Assembly (NCBI GenBank): GCA_021154945.1
Contig: JAJNQF010000342.1
Coordinates: 1 to 7,607, forward strand
DNA length: 7,607 bases
Origin: Sphingomonas sp.
GTDB taxonomy: Bacteria; Pseudomonadota; Alphaproteobacteria; Sphingomonadales; Sphingomonadaceae
Reading direction: 5' to 3'
Translations under genes and position numbers: made by a program
In this document: one piece after another, positions 1 to 6,324 of the stretch
Layout of the letters: every line of letters begins with the position of its first letter
Position numbering within the stretch: position 1 is the first letter of the stretch
The notes under the pieces: model-generated
The model's database searches: none
What the model was told of the DNA's origin: nothing
Seen by the model: the letters and a program-made list of their open reading frames with translations, nothing else

Positions 1-61
1 GGGGGTGGGTCGATTTCCGTATCGTAGAACGGTTGCGTCACGAGCCGGCCTACCCACCCCC
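1..61. repeat. Inverted repeat with perfect 10-bp arms, REP/BIME-like
   Basis: The first ten bases of the window (GGGGGTGGGT, 1-10) are the exact reverse complement of 52-61 (ACCCACCCCC), with a 41-bp spacer. The right arm runs into the second palindrome at 64-84. The left arm therefore looks like the end of an inverted copy of the same element, the rest lying outside the window. Paired, oppositely oriented GC-rich palindromes between genes are typical of REP/BIME elements. That family assignment is inference; the arms themselves are seen directly. The arm at position 1 may be longer than shown. Confidence 0.6.
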
Positions 62-63
62 AG

Positions 64-84
64 CCCCTCCCTTCCAGGGAGGGG
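64..84. repeat. Perfect GC-rich hairpin (9-bp stem, 3-nt loop)
   Basis: CCCCTCCCT (64-72) pairs perfectly with AGGGAGGGG (76-84) around the loop TCC. It lies 53 bp beyond the stop codon of the ankyrin gene. From memory, similar CCCCTCCC...GGGAGGGG palindromes are scattered between genes in sphingomonad genomes. No T-run follows on either strand, so it is not a canonical intrinsic terminator, although it could act as an RNA-stabilising or weak termination hairpin at the 3' end of the ankyrin transcript. The remainder of 1-136 shows no supportable gene. Confidence 0.6.
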
Positions 85-136
85 AGCGCGTCGTGATTTT
101 GGCAACCTCGGCGACCTCAGCGACCGCCGCTCAAAC

Positions 137-742
137 TCAGAATTTCGGCCCCGATACCGCTTTCCGCACCTTCTTCGGCGCATCCGCCAGCAGCTTCGAC
201 ACGACCGGGTTGCGCCCATCCTGCTTGGCATAGTCGCGCGCCGACATGCCGGCGATGATATCCGCATGGTCGGGATCGGCGTTCTCGTTCAGCAGCACGC
301 GGATCATCCCCACGTCACGGCGCTGGACCGCGCGGATCAGCGGTGTCTCGCCGGCCGAGTTGCCGAGGTTCGGGTTCGCCCCCGCCGCAGTCAGGATCGG
401 GATCATGCCCGTCTGCCCAAGCGTCACCGCGAGCAGCAGCGGCGTGTTGCCCTTGCCGTCGCGCAGATTGGCGTCCGCGCCCTTTTGCAGCAGGAAGCGC
501 AGATAGACCTCGTCGCCGCGCTTGATGACGATGTGGAGCGCGCCCTCCCCGTTCGTCACGTCGCGCGTGTTGATGATGTTGCTGCCCGGGCGGCCGAGCA
601 TCTCGAGGACCTCGTTGTTCTTGGCATCGCGCACCGCGGACAGGAACTTGTACCCCTCCGACTGGCCCTGCGCGAAGGCGGGCGCCGCCATACCGAGCGC
701 GGGCGTCAGAAGGGCGGTGGCGAGCATCAGGCGAATACGCAT
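137..742 (-). CDS. Secreted ankyrin-repeat protein
   Basis: A 201-residue protein with a clear Sec signal peptide: positive start (MRIR), hydrophobic stretch about residues 5-20, and an AFA|Q cleavage site after residue 24. The mature part is almost entirely ankyrin repeats. One degenerate unit lies at about 30-60, three good units at about 66-97, 98-130 and 131-163 (with G-x-TPL and LL-x-GADxN-type signatures), and a degenerate cap at 164-187, followed by a basic tail. It is probably a periplasmic protein-protein interaction module; no catalytic domain is present and no partner can be deduced. The frame stays open upstream to 1369, but the signal peptide and an AAGGAAG ribosome site fix the start at 742. 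It is divergent from the SCO1-like gene across a 78-bp gap. Periplasmic ankyrin proteins in other bacteria have been tied to oxidative-stress defence, which is only a hint here. Confidence 0.9.
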   Translation of the reverse strand: MRIRLMLATALLTPALGMAAPAFAQGQSEGYKFLSAVRDAKNNEVLEMLGRPGSNIINTRDVTNGEGALHIVIKRGDEVYLRFLLQKGADANLRDGKGNTPLLLAVTLGQTGMIPILTAAGANPNLGNSAGETPLIRAVQRRDVGMIRVLLNENADPDHADIIAGMSARDYAKQDGRNPVVSKLLADAPKKVRKAVSGPKF

Positions 743-820
743 CGAGAGACTTCCTTGGTTCGTCCTGGATATTGGCGACGCTTGCGCCGCAGTAGCGAAC
801 AGATCAAGGCTGGCGGCATC
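743..820. promoter_or_regulatory. Divergent intergenic region, presumed promoters both ways
   Basis: This 78-bp gap separates the start codons of the divergent ankyrin (minus) and SCO1-like (plus) genes, so it should carry both promoters and the leader sequences. The ankyrin ribosome site lies inside it, as does a weaker AAGG (806-809), eleven bases before the SCO start. I could not find convincing -35/-10 pairs or an operator palindrome. The promoter role rests on gene arrangement only. Confidence 0.4.
750..756 (-). promoter_or_regulatory. Ribosome binding site of the ankyrin gene
   Basis: On the minus strand this reads AAGGAAG, seven bases before the ATG at 742. It is a good Shine-Dalgarno match and decides the start of the ankyrin gene against the longer open frame that continues to 1369. 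Confidence 0.65.
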
Positions 821-1414
821 ATGACCCTTCGTTTCATCCTTTGTACGCTCGCCCTGCCCGCCCTGGCGTTGGCGGCCTGCAACTCGTCCCAGCCCCCCGC
901 CAAACCGCCGCTCGAAGGCGCCCGGATCGGCGGTCCTTTCGCGTTGACCGACCAGAACGGGCAGGCCGTCACCGAGCGCAATTTCGCGGGCAAATACCGG
1001 ATCATGTATTTCGGTTACACCTTCTGCCCCGATGTGTGTCCGACGGATGTCCAGGCGATCGGCGCCGCGGTGAAAAAGCTCGAGGCGAGCGGCCCCGCGA
1101 TCGCCGCGAAGATCGTGCCGGTGTTCGTGACGGTCGATCCGGCGCGCGATACGCCCGCGGTACTCAAGCAGTTCGTCTCCGCCTTCCACCCGCGCATGGT
1201 CGGCCTGACCGGCAGCCCCGAGGCGATCGACCGGATCAAGACCGAATATGCGGTGTATTCGAGCAAGGGCGAGCCCTCCCCCGGGGGCGGCTACCTCGTA
1301 AACCACAGCCGGCAGGCCTATCTGATGGACCCGGACGGCAAGCCCCTCGCTTTGCTGCCGCAGGAACAAGGGCCCGACGCGGTGGCGACTGAGATCAAGC
1401 GCTGGGTATCGTGA
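821..1414 (+). CDS. SCO1/SenC family copper-binding lipoprotein
   Basis: A 197-residue thioredoxin-fold protein of the SCO family, which delivers copper to the CuA site of cytochrome c oxidase and/or keeps its cysteines reduced on the periplasmic side of the inner membrane. The N-terminus is a lipoprotein signal with lipobox LAAC (Cys20 lipidated), then a short Pro-rich linker. The copper motif FCPDVCP gives Cys69 and Cys73 (CxxxC), and the third ligand is His162 in LVNHS. The conserved VDPARDTP (105-112) is also present. All three copper ligands are therefore intact and the length is normal. The reading frame is open back to position 5, but that extension is antisense to the ankyrin gene; the ATG at 821 sits exactly before the lipoprotein signal. 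No cytochrome oxidase gene is in the window. It overlaps the next gene by 4 bp, so the two are probably translated together. Confidence 0.95.
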   Translation: MTLRFILCTLALPALALAACNSSQPPAKPPLEGARIGGPFALTDQNGQAVTERNFAGKYRIMYFGYTFCPDVCPTDVQAIGAAVKKLEASGPAIAAKIVPVFVTVDPARDTPAVLKQFVSAFHPRMVGLTGSPEAIDRIKTEYAVYSSKGEPSPGGGYLVNHSRQAYLMDPDGKPLALLPQEQGPDAVATEIKRWVS

Positions 1415-1845
1415 GCGCGCGCTTCTGGGAAGATACGCCGATCGAGCAACTCGACCGCGGCCAATGGGAAGCCTTGTGCGACGGCTGCGGCAAATGCTGC
1501 ATCCACAAGCTCGAGGACGAGGAGACCGGCGAACTCGTCGCGACCAACGTATCGTGCCGCCTGCTCGACCGGCGCAGCGGGCAATGCTCGGATTACCGCC
1601 ACCGCCACGCGTACGTGCCCGAATGCGTGCGGCTGACGACCGGCAACGTCCACGGCATCGACTGGCTTCCCTCGACCTGTGCCTACCGCCTGCACGCGGC
1701 CGGCGAGCAGCTGCCCGAGTGGCATTACCTCGTCTGTGGCGACCGCGAGGCCGTCCACCGCGCCAAGCAATCTGTGCGCGGCTGGACCGTCAGCGAGGAC
1801 GAGGCGGGCGAGCTGGAATACCACGTGATCGACCGCGAACTGTAA
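1411..1845 (+). CDS. ycgN: YcgN family (UPF0260) cysteine-cluster protein
   Basis: A 144-residue soluble protein. Near the N-terminus it has CDGCGKCC (Cys23, 26, 29, 30), followed by Cys49, 59, 72, 90 and 109. The local contexts LCDGCGKCC-HKLEDE, TNVSCR, PECV-LT and WLPSTCAYRL match the E. coli YcgN/UPF0260 family end to end. Such clusters suggest binding of zinc or an iron-sulfur centre, but the biochemical role of the family is not established to my knowledge. The start is GTG at 1411, giving a GTGA overlap with the stop of the SCO-like gene, which indicates translational coupling. A metal-binding protein coupled to a copper chaperone is suggestive, but close packing is general here, so this is weak evidence of shared function. 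Confidence 0.93.
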   Translation: MSARFWEDTPIEQLDRGQWEALCDGCGKCCIHKLEDEETGELVATNVSCRLLDRRSGQCSDYRHRHAYVPECVRLTTGNVHGIDWLPSTCAYRLHAAGEQLPEWHYLVCGDREAVHRAKQSVRGWTVSEDEAGELEYHVIDREL

Positions 1846-1849
1846 GCCG

Positions 1850-1870
1850 GTGATCGCCCTGTGATCGCCC
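1850..1870 (+). repeat. Short tandem direct repeat GTGATCGCCC x2
   Basis: GTGATCGCCC occurs at 1850-1859 and again at 1861-1870, an 11-bp period that fills almost all of the 26-bp gap between the YcgN-like and metallopeptidase genes. It abuts the peptidase ATG at 1872, which has no recognisable Shine-Dalgarno sequence. It could be a recent small duplication or a protein-binding site; nothing else supports either. Confidence 0.5.
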
Positions 1871-1871
1871 G

Positions 1872-2546
1872 ATGATAGAAGGCCTGGAGATCGTCCGTCA
1901 CCCTCGCGCCCGTCGTGCACGGTTGTCGATCGATCCTGCGAGCGGCCGCGCGCGGCTCGTCCTGCCAAAGCGGGCGGCGCTGAAGCAGGCGCTGGCCTGG
2001 GCCGAGGACAAGGCCGGCTGGATCGCCGAACAGCGCGCGTTGCTCCCCCAGCCCCGCCCCTTCGTCCCCGGTGCGGTCGTCACCGTCGCCGACGAACCGC
2101 TGACGATCGAGTGGATTCCGGGCAGCCGTCGCACCGTGGTGCGCGAAGGCTCGGTCCTGTCGCTGTCGGGTCCGCCCGAAACGATCGCGCGCCGCGTCGA
2201 GGCTTGGTTGAAACGCACCGCACTCGCCGTGCTCGAAACCGAGACCGCCGAATATGCCGCCAAGGCGAAGGTCAGCGTCGCGCAGGTCGCGGTCGGCGAT
2301 GCCAAGGGCCGCTGGGGCAGTTGCGCATCGAGCGGCGTGATCCGCTACAGCTGGCGCCTGATCCTCGCGCCGAGCTGGGTCCGCCGCGCCACCGTCGCGC
2401 ATGAAGTCGCTCACCGCGTTCACATGAACCACGCACCGGTCTTCCACGCGCTGGTCGAGCAACTCTACGGCGAAGACCCTACGCCCGCGCGCGTCTGGTT
2501 ACGCACGCACGGCGCCGAACTTCACTGGTTCGGTCGGTCGTCCTGA
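1872..2546 (+). CDS. YgjP-like (DUF45/M48-type) zinc metallopeptidase
   Basis: A 224-residue protein without signal peptide or membrane segment. The zinc site is HEVAH (His177, Glu178, His181), followed by NH (186-187) and Phe191, matching the HExxHxxxxNHxxxF pattern of YgjP/SprT-like metal-dependent hydrolases (DUF45). The motif GRWGSC (146-151) and the following strand (VIRYSWRLILAP) are also family hallmarks, as is the N-terminal part containing RARRARLSID. The length is usual for the family. Function is poorly known; cytosolic peptidase activity is inferred from the intact zinc motif. The ATG at 1872 lies 26 bp after the YcgN-like gene. The last 25 bp overlap the 3' end of the convergent penicillin-binding protein gene. 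No own promoter was seen, so it is probably transcribed with the two upstream genes. Confidence 0.92.
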   Translation: MIEGLEIVRHPRARRARLSIDPASGRARLVLPKRAALKQALAWAEDKAGWIAEQRALLPQPRPFVPGAVVTVADEPLTIEWIPGSRRTVVREGSVLSLSGPPETIARRVEAWLKRTALAVLETETAEYAAKAKVSVAQVAVGDAKGRWGSCASSGVIRYSWRLILAPSWVRRATVAHEVAHRVHMNHAPVFHALVEQLYGEDPTPARVWLRTHGAELHWFGRSS

Positions 2547-4726
2547 TACCGGCGATCCTGATTGCGGTCGTCCTGGTAGCGGCCATCCTGATATCTATCG
2601 CGCGGCACGTCGCGGGTTAGCGGCTGGCGTCCTGCCGGTTGCTCCTGACGCGGCTGGTTGCGGCCGGTGACGCGGTCGATCCAGTCCTGATTCATCTGCT
2701 GCGGTGGCGCCGGTGGCGCGGCCGGCGTCTCGGGCTGATCCGCATCGGGCCGCGGAATCGTATCGCCGGTCTGCGCGTCGGTCGGTACCGGCGGCTGGTC
2801 CGGATCGATCGGATTGCCGTCCGCGTCGACCGCCATCTGGCCATTGTCGGGCTGGCCGAAATAGCTCTCCTCGTCGGGTTCGAGCTGCCACTCGGGCAGG
2901 GTCACCTTCGTATCGAACTGCTCGATCGGACGGTTGGCGGTCGCGGGCTTCATGAACGCCGCCCAGGCACGCGCCGGTGCCTGGCCGCCATGCAGCCCGG
3001 CGATCGGCTTGGCGTCGTCACGCCCCATCCACACGCCGGTCGTGATGCCGCTGGAGAAGCCCAGGAACCAGCCATCCTTCGACGAGCTGGTCGTCCCCGT
3101 CTTGCCGGCGACCGGGCGGCCGATCTGCGCCGCGCGGCCGGTGCCGGTGTTGACCGCGGTCTGGAGCAGGTCGGTCATCTCGGCGGCGACATAGGGCGCG
3201 ACGAGCACATGGCTGCGATCGACCTCATGCGTGTAGATCGTCTGGCCGTTCGCGGTGACGCGCGTGATCCCGTACGGCGTGACCGCGACGCCCTTGCTGG
3301 CGACCGACGCGAAGGCGCGCGTCATGTCGATCACGCGGACCTCGGACGTGCCGAGCACCATCGACGGATGCACGTTGACCGGCGTCGTGATGCCGAACCG
3401 GCGCGCCATGTCGGCGACCGTGTTGAAGCCAACCTCTTGGCCCAGCTTGGCGGCAATGGTGTTGAGCGAATAGGCGAAGGCGGTGCGCAGCGAGACCGCG
3501 CCGGAGTTGCGCCGGGAATCGTTGCGCGGGCTCCAGCCCTGGATCGTGACGGGTTCGTCGACGACCGAATCCTCCGGCTTGTGGCCGGCCTCCAGCGCGG
3601 CGAGGTAGACGAACAGCTTGAATGCCGAGCCCGGCTGGCGGACCGCCTGTGTCGCGCGGTTGTAGATCGACGAGACGTAATCCTTGCCGCCGACCATCGC
3701 GCGCACTTCGCCGCCACGATCGAGCGCGACCAGGGCGCCCTGTGCGCCGGCCGGGGCATTGGCGCGGATCGCCGCATCGGCTTGCCGCTGCATGTTGAGA
3801 TCGAGCGTCGTCCAGACTTCCAGGGGCTCTGTGGTCTCGTCGATCAGCGTGTCGAGCTGCGGCAGCGCCCAGTCGGTGAAATAGCGGACGCTGTTCTGCT
3901 TGGGCTCGGGCGCCAGTTTCAGGCCGGATACGTCCGCATCGGCAGCCTCGGACGCGGTGATCGCGCCGGTTTCCTGCATCGTCTCCAGCACGACGCCGGC
4001 GCGGCCCATCGCGGCCTCGGCATCGGCGGTCGGCGAGTAGTTGGACGGTGCCTTGACGAGGCCGGCGATCACCGCGGCCTCGGCGAGGCTCAGGTGATCC
4101 GCGCCGTGGCCGAAGAACTTCCGGCTCGCCGCGTCGATCCCGTAGGCGCCGCCGCCATAATAGACCTTGTTCAGATAGAGTTCGAGGATCTGGTCCTTGC
4201 TGAACTTCCATTCGAGCGCGAACGCCAGGATGCCCTCGCGGAATTTCCGCCCGAACTTCTTCTGGTTGTTGAGGAAGACGGTCCGCGCCAGCTGCTGCGT
4301 GATCGTCGAGCCGCCTTGCGTCCAGTGACCACGATCGAACCGCACCTTCACGGAGCGCGCGATGCCGACCGGATCGACGCCGATATGCGAGCGAAAGCGG
4401 CGATCCTCGACCGACACGGTCGCGTCGCGCATGACCTTGGGGATTTGTCCGTAGGGCAGCCATTCGCCGAAGCTCGGCCCCATCGACACGATCACGGTAC
4501 CGTCGGCGGCATGGACGCGGATCATCTGGCCGTTGGGCGACGATTTCAGGCTGTCGAAGCTGGGGAGCTGCGACATCGCGACGTACACCGCGATCGCCAG
4601 CGCTCCGAGCGCGAGGACGCCGATTCCGACGCAGAGCTGCAGGAACACGACCAGCCGTCGCCGCCAGCGTGACGCCGGGGGAGTTGGGGACCGACGGGAC
4701 GGGGAAGCAGAACGCGTACGAGCCAT
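2522..4726 (-). CDS. Class A penicillin-binding protein, PBP1A family (GT51 + transpeptidase)
   Basis: A 734-residue bifunctional peptidoglycan synthase anchored in the inner membrane. A basic cytoplasmic tail (1-24) precedes one membrane helix (about 25-50). The glycosyltransferase domain (about 75-250) has catalytic Glu107 in EDRRFRSHIG, GGSTITQQLA (138-147) and RKFRE with Glu164. The transpeptidase domain (about 325-590) has the acylated Ser367 in SAFK (Lys370), SLN (420-422) and KTGT (542-545). All catalytic motifs are intact. The linker between domains is short, so the extra OB-like domain of E. coli PBP1a appears absent. Residues about 600-734 are a Pro/Asp/Gln-rich, probably disordered periplasmic tail ending in RYQDD-type repeats. 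No BiPBP-type C-terminal domain was seen, arguing against PBP1C. The ATG at 4726 gives the expected cytoplasmic tail and follows msrB by 44 bp, so co-transcription is plausible. The 3' end overlaps the convergent peptidase gene. Confidence 0.96.
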   Translation of the reverse strand: MARTRSASPSRRSPTPPASRWRRRLVVFLQLCVGIGVLALGALAIAVYVAMSQLPSFDSLKSSPNGQMIRVHAADGTVIVSMGPSFGEWLPYGQIPKVMRDATVSVEDRRFRSHIGVDPVGIARSVKVRFDRGHWTQGGSTITQQLARTVFLNNQKKFGRKFREGILAFALEWKFSKDQILELYLNKVYYGGGAYGIDAASRKFFGHGADHLSLAEAAVIAGLVKAPSNYSPTADAEAAMGRAGVVLETMQETGAITASEAADADVSGLKLAPEPKQNSVRYFTDWALPQLDTLIDETTEPLEVWTTLDLNMQRQADAAIRANAPAGAQGALVALDRGGEVRAMVGGKDYVSSIYNRATQAVRQPGSAFKLFVYLAALEAGHKPEDSVVDEPVTIQGWSPRNDSRRNSGAVSLRTAFAYSLNTIAAKLGQEVGFNTVADMARRFGITTPVNVHPSMVLGTSEVRVIDMTRAFASVASKGVAVTPYGITRVTANGQTIYTHEVDRSHVLVAPYVAAEMTDLLQTAVNTGTGRAAQIGRPVAGKTGTTSSSKDGWFLGFSSGITTGVWMGRDDAKPIAGLHGGQAPARAWAAFMKPATANRPIEQFDTKVTLPEWQLEPDEESYFGQPDNGQMAVDADGNPIDPDQPPVPTDAQTGDTIPRPDADQPETPAAPPAPPQQMNQDWIDRVTGRNQPRQEQPAGRQPLTRDVPRDRYQDGRYQDDRNQDRRYQDDRPNQ
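2537..2596 (-). repeat. Four 15-bp tandem repeats encoding R-Y/N-Q-D-x
   Basis: At the extreme 3' end of the PBP gene, residues 711-730 are four five-residue units: RYQDG, RYQDD, RNQDR, RYQDD, then RPNQ and the stop. On the DNA each unit is 15 bp with the core tat/tac-cag-gat/gac. Synonymous changes between units (TAT/TAC, GAT/GAC) show the copies have diverged. The last unit (2537-2551) runs into the coding sequence of the convergent metallopeptidase. Tandem units of this kind can change copy number by slippage in multiples of five residues without breaking the frame. Confidence 0.8.
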
Positions 4727-4770
4727 GTGGCCGCAGAATTACGCGCGATGTCCCCGCCCTACAAGCAGCA

Positions 4771-5181
4771 TCAAGCCGCAGCGTTCGCTTTGCGCGGTCG
4801 GAATTCGAGCGACAGCGAATTCATGCAATAGCGCTGGCCGGTCGGCGGCGGGCCGTCCGGGAAGACATGGCCCATATGGCTGTCGCAGCGGGCGCACCGC
4901 GTCTCGATGCGGGTCATGCCGTGGCTGCGATCGGCGTGATCGGTGACCGCATCGGGACCGATCGGCCGGGTGAAGCTGGGCCAGCCCGACCCGGAATCAT
5001 ATTTGTCGGCGCTGTCGAACAGTTCGTTGCTGCACGCGGCACAGCGATAGATGCCGTCCGCCTTGTTGTCGTTGAGTGCGCCCGCGAACGCACGCTCGGT
5101 CCCCGCCTCGCGCAGCACATGATATTGCTCGGGGGTGAGCCGCTTGCGCCACTCGGCTTCGGAAAGATTGAGTTGGTCCAT
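4771..5181 (-). CDS. msrB: Peptide-methionine (R)-S-oxide reductase MsrB
   Basis: A 136-residue complete MsrB, which reduces methionine-R-sulfoxide in proteins. Two CxxC pairs bind structural zinc: Cys47/Cys50 (CAAC) and Cys96/Cys99 (CARC). The catalytic cysteine is Cys119 in RYCMNSLSL, and GWPSF (66-70) and HMGHVFPDGP (102-111) complete the active site. In many MsrBs a recycling cysteine sits just before GWPSF; here that position reads GSGW, with serine. No signal peptide is evident, so it is probably cytosolic. I place the start at ATG 5181: GAGA lies nine bases upstream, whereas the in-frame TTG at 5190 has no spaced ribosome site. It lies 54 bp after the flavoprotein gene and 44 bp before the PBP gene on the same strand. 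No MsrA domain is fused to it. Confidence 0.96.
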   Translation of the reverse strand: MDQLNLSEAEWRKRLTPEQYHVLREAGTERAFAGALNDNKADGIYRCAACSNELFDSADKYDSGSGWPSFTRPIGPDAVTDHADRSHGMTRIETRCARCDSHMGHVFPDGPPPTGQRYCMNSLSLEFRPRKANAAA

Positions 5182-5235
5182 GGGTTTCAATCTCGTGCTG
5201 GCAGGACGGATTTCAATATGGCGTAGGGACAGGCT

Positions 5236-6324
5236 CTAGGTCTGGCCTATTCTCGTCGCGTTGGCGATCACCTGGATCAGGGAAGGGCGCATCAGCGGCA
5301 GCAACCAGGCTGCCCGCGTACTTTCGGCGACCTGGCGGACGATGCTGGCGATGCCGATCGGGCGGGCAAGGCGGCGGGCGAAATCCTCCTGCCACCGCGC
5401 TGCCGAAGCGGGACCGCCGCGGACATAGGCGTCGGCGGCCGCGGCTCCGCTGGCGAGCGCGATGCCCATGCCCTCGCCGGCGAGCGAGGGGATCACCCCC
5501 GCCTGATCGCCAAGCCGGAAGATCGCGTCGACGCCCTCGCGTTGTCGCCAGCCATAGGGGACGTTGGCGATCGCATCGATCGGCGCGCGTCCGTCGATCA
5601 GCGCGACCCATTCGCCGAGTGCTGGCATCTCGCGACCCAGGGCCTCGAGCAACTGCGCGGGGGATCCGGCGGCCTGAAGCCGCGAGCGATGCACGGCCAT
5701 GCACAGGTTCGCAGTGCCGTCCTCCTGCATCGCGAGGCCTGCATAGCCGCGGTCGAACAGGTGCAGCTCGATCCCCCCATCGAGCGCCGCGCGGAGTGCC
5801 GGGGAGGGGGCGATACGGACGCGCAACCCCAGCGTCGGGTCGGATCCGCGCGCGTCTTCGGGGCGTGCCATCCCGCGAACGTCATGCTTGCCGCTGGCCA
5901 GGAACAGCGCGTCGGGGGCGAACGTCGCGCCGTCCGCGGTGCGGACCGTCATGCCGTCGATCTCGCGCACGGTGACACCGCGCTCGACCGGCGTGCCGAG
6001 CCGTGCGGCTTCCGCCAGCATGACCGTGTCGAGCCGGTGGCGCGTGACCGAGACTGCTGGACGGGGCAGGGCGGCCTCCGCGAGCCGCGTTCCGGCGAAA
6101 ATACGGGCGCGCGTCACGCGATCCGGGTTGAGCGTGTCGGGATCGATGCCGAGCTCGGCGAGCGTCTCCAGCGTCCGCCAGCTGAGGAACCCGCCGCAGA
6201 TAGCATCGCCGGTTTCGCGCGATCGCTCGACGAGCAGATGCGGCAGGCCGGCGCGCGCGAGGCCGATCGCGGTCGCGGCCCCGGCGAGCCCGCCGCCGAC
6301 GATCAGCGCAGGCGTTCGACGCAT
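5236..6324 (-). CDS. FAD-dependent oxidoreductase of a type III PKS operon
   Basis: A 362-residue flavoprotein of the geranylgeranyl-reductase/aromatic-hydroxylase-like superfamily. The N-terminal dinucleotide-binding fold has LIVGGGLAGAA (GxGxxG at 10-15) with Glu33 at the end of the second strand for the ribose. The second FAD contact, LGDQAGVIPSLAGEGMGIAL, lies at 271-290. CGG at 43-45 in AICGGFLS resembles reductases of the geranylgeranyl-reductase type. There is no signal peptide, though the C-terminal region (about 325-355) is fairly hydrophobic and could touch membrane. The ATG at 6324 lies inside the methyltransferase gene (22-bp overlap), so translation is coupled. By position it would hydroxylate or reduce the methylated polyketide, as the SrsC flavoprotein does in Streptomyces phenolic-lipid synthesis. 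The family call is firm; the substrate is inference. Confidence 0.9.
   Translation of the reverse strand: MRRTPALIVGGGLAGAATAIGLARAGLPHLLVERSRETGDAICGGFLSWRTLETLAELGIDPDTLNPDRVTRARIFAGTRLAEAALPRPAVSVTRHRLDTVMLAEAARLGTPVERGVTVREIDGMTVRTADGATFAPDALFLASGKHDVRGMARPEDARGSDPTLGLRVRIAPSPALRAALDGGIELHLFDRGYAGLAMQEDGTANLCMAVHRSRLQAAGSPAQLLEALGREMPALGEWVALIDGRAPIDAIANVPYGWRQREGVDAIFRLGDQAGVIPSLAGEGMGIALASGAAAADAYVRGGPASAARWQEDFARRLARPIGIASIVRQVAESTRAAWLLPLMRPSLIQVIANATRIGQT

Noticed and set aside
64..84. Intrinsic terminator for the ankyrin gene
   Set aside because: The stem is strong but no T-run follows on the minus strand, so I call it a palindromic repeat instead.
5..820. N-terminal extension of the SCO-like reading frame back to position 5
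   Set aside because: The extension lies antisense to the ankyrin gene. The true protein starts with a lipoprotein signal at 821, which would make no sense in the middle of a longer protein.
743..1369. Upstream extension of the ankyrin reading frame to 1369
   Set aside because: It is antisense to the SCO-like gene. A signal peptide and a good ribosome site mark the start at 742.
2639..4672. A 677-codon open frame on the plus strand opposite the PBP gene
   Set aside because: It is the antisense shadow of a strongly supported gene in GC-rich DNA. Its translation is Arg/Asp-rich with no recognisable motif, and the PBP has every catalytic motif in the other frame.
5182..5235. Terminator or promoter between the flavoprotein gene and msrB
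   Set aside because: No stable hairpin with T-run and no convincing promoter hexamers were found in these 54 bases.
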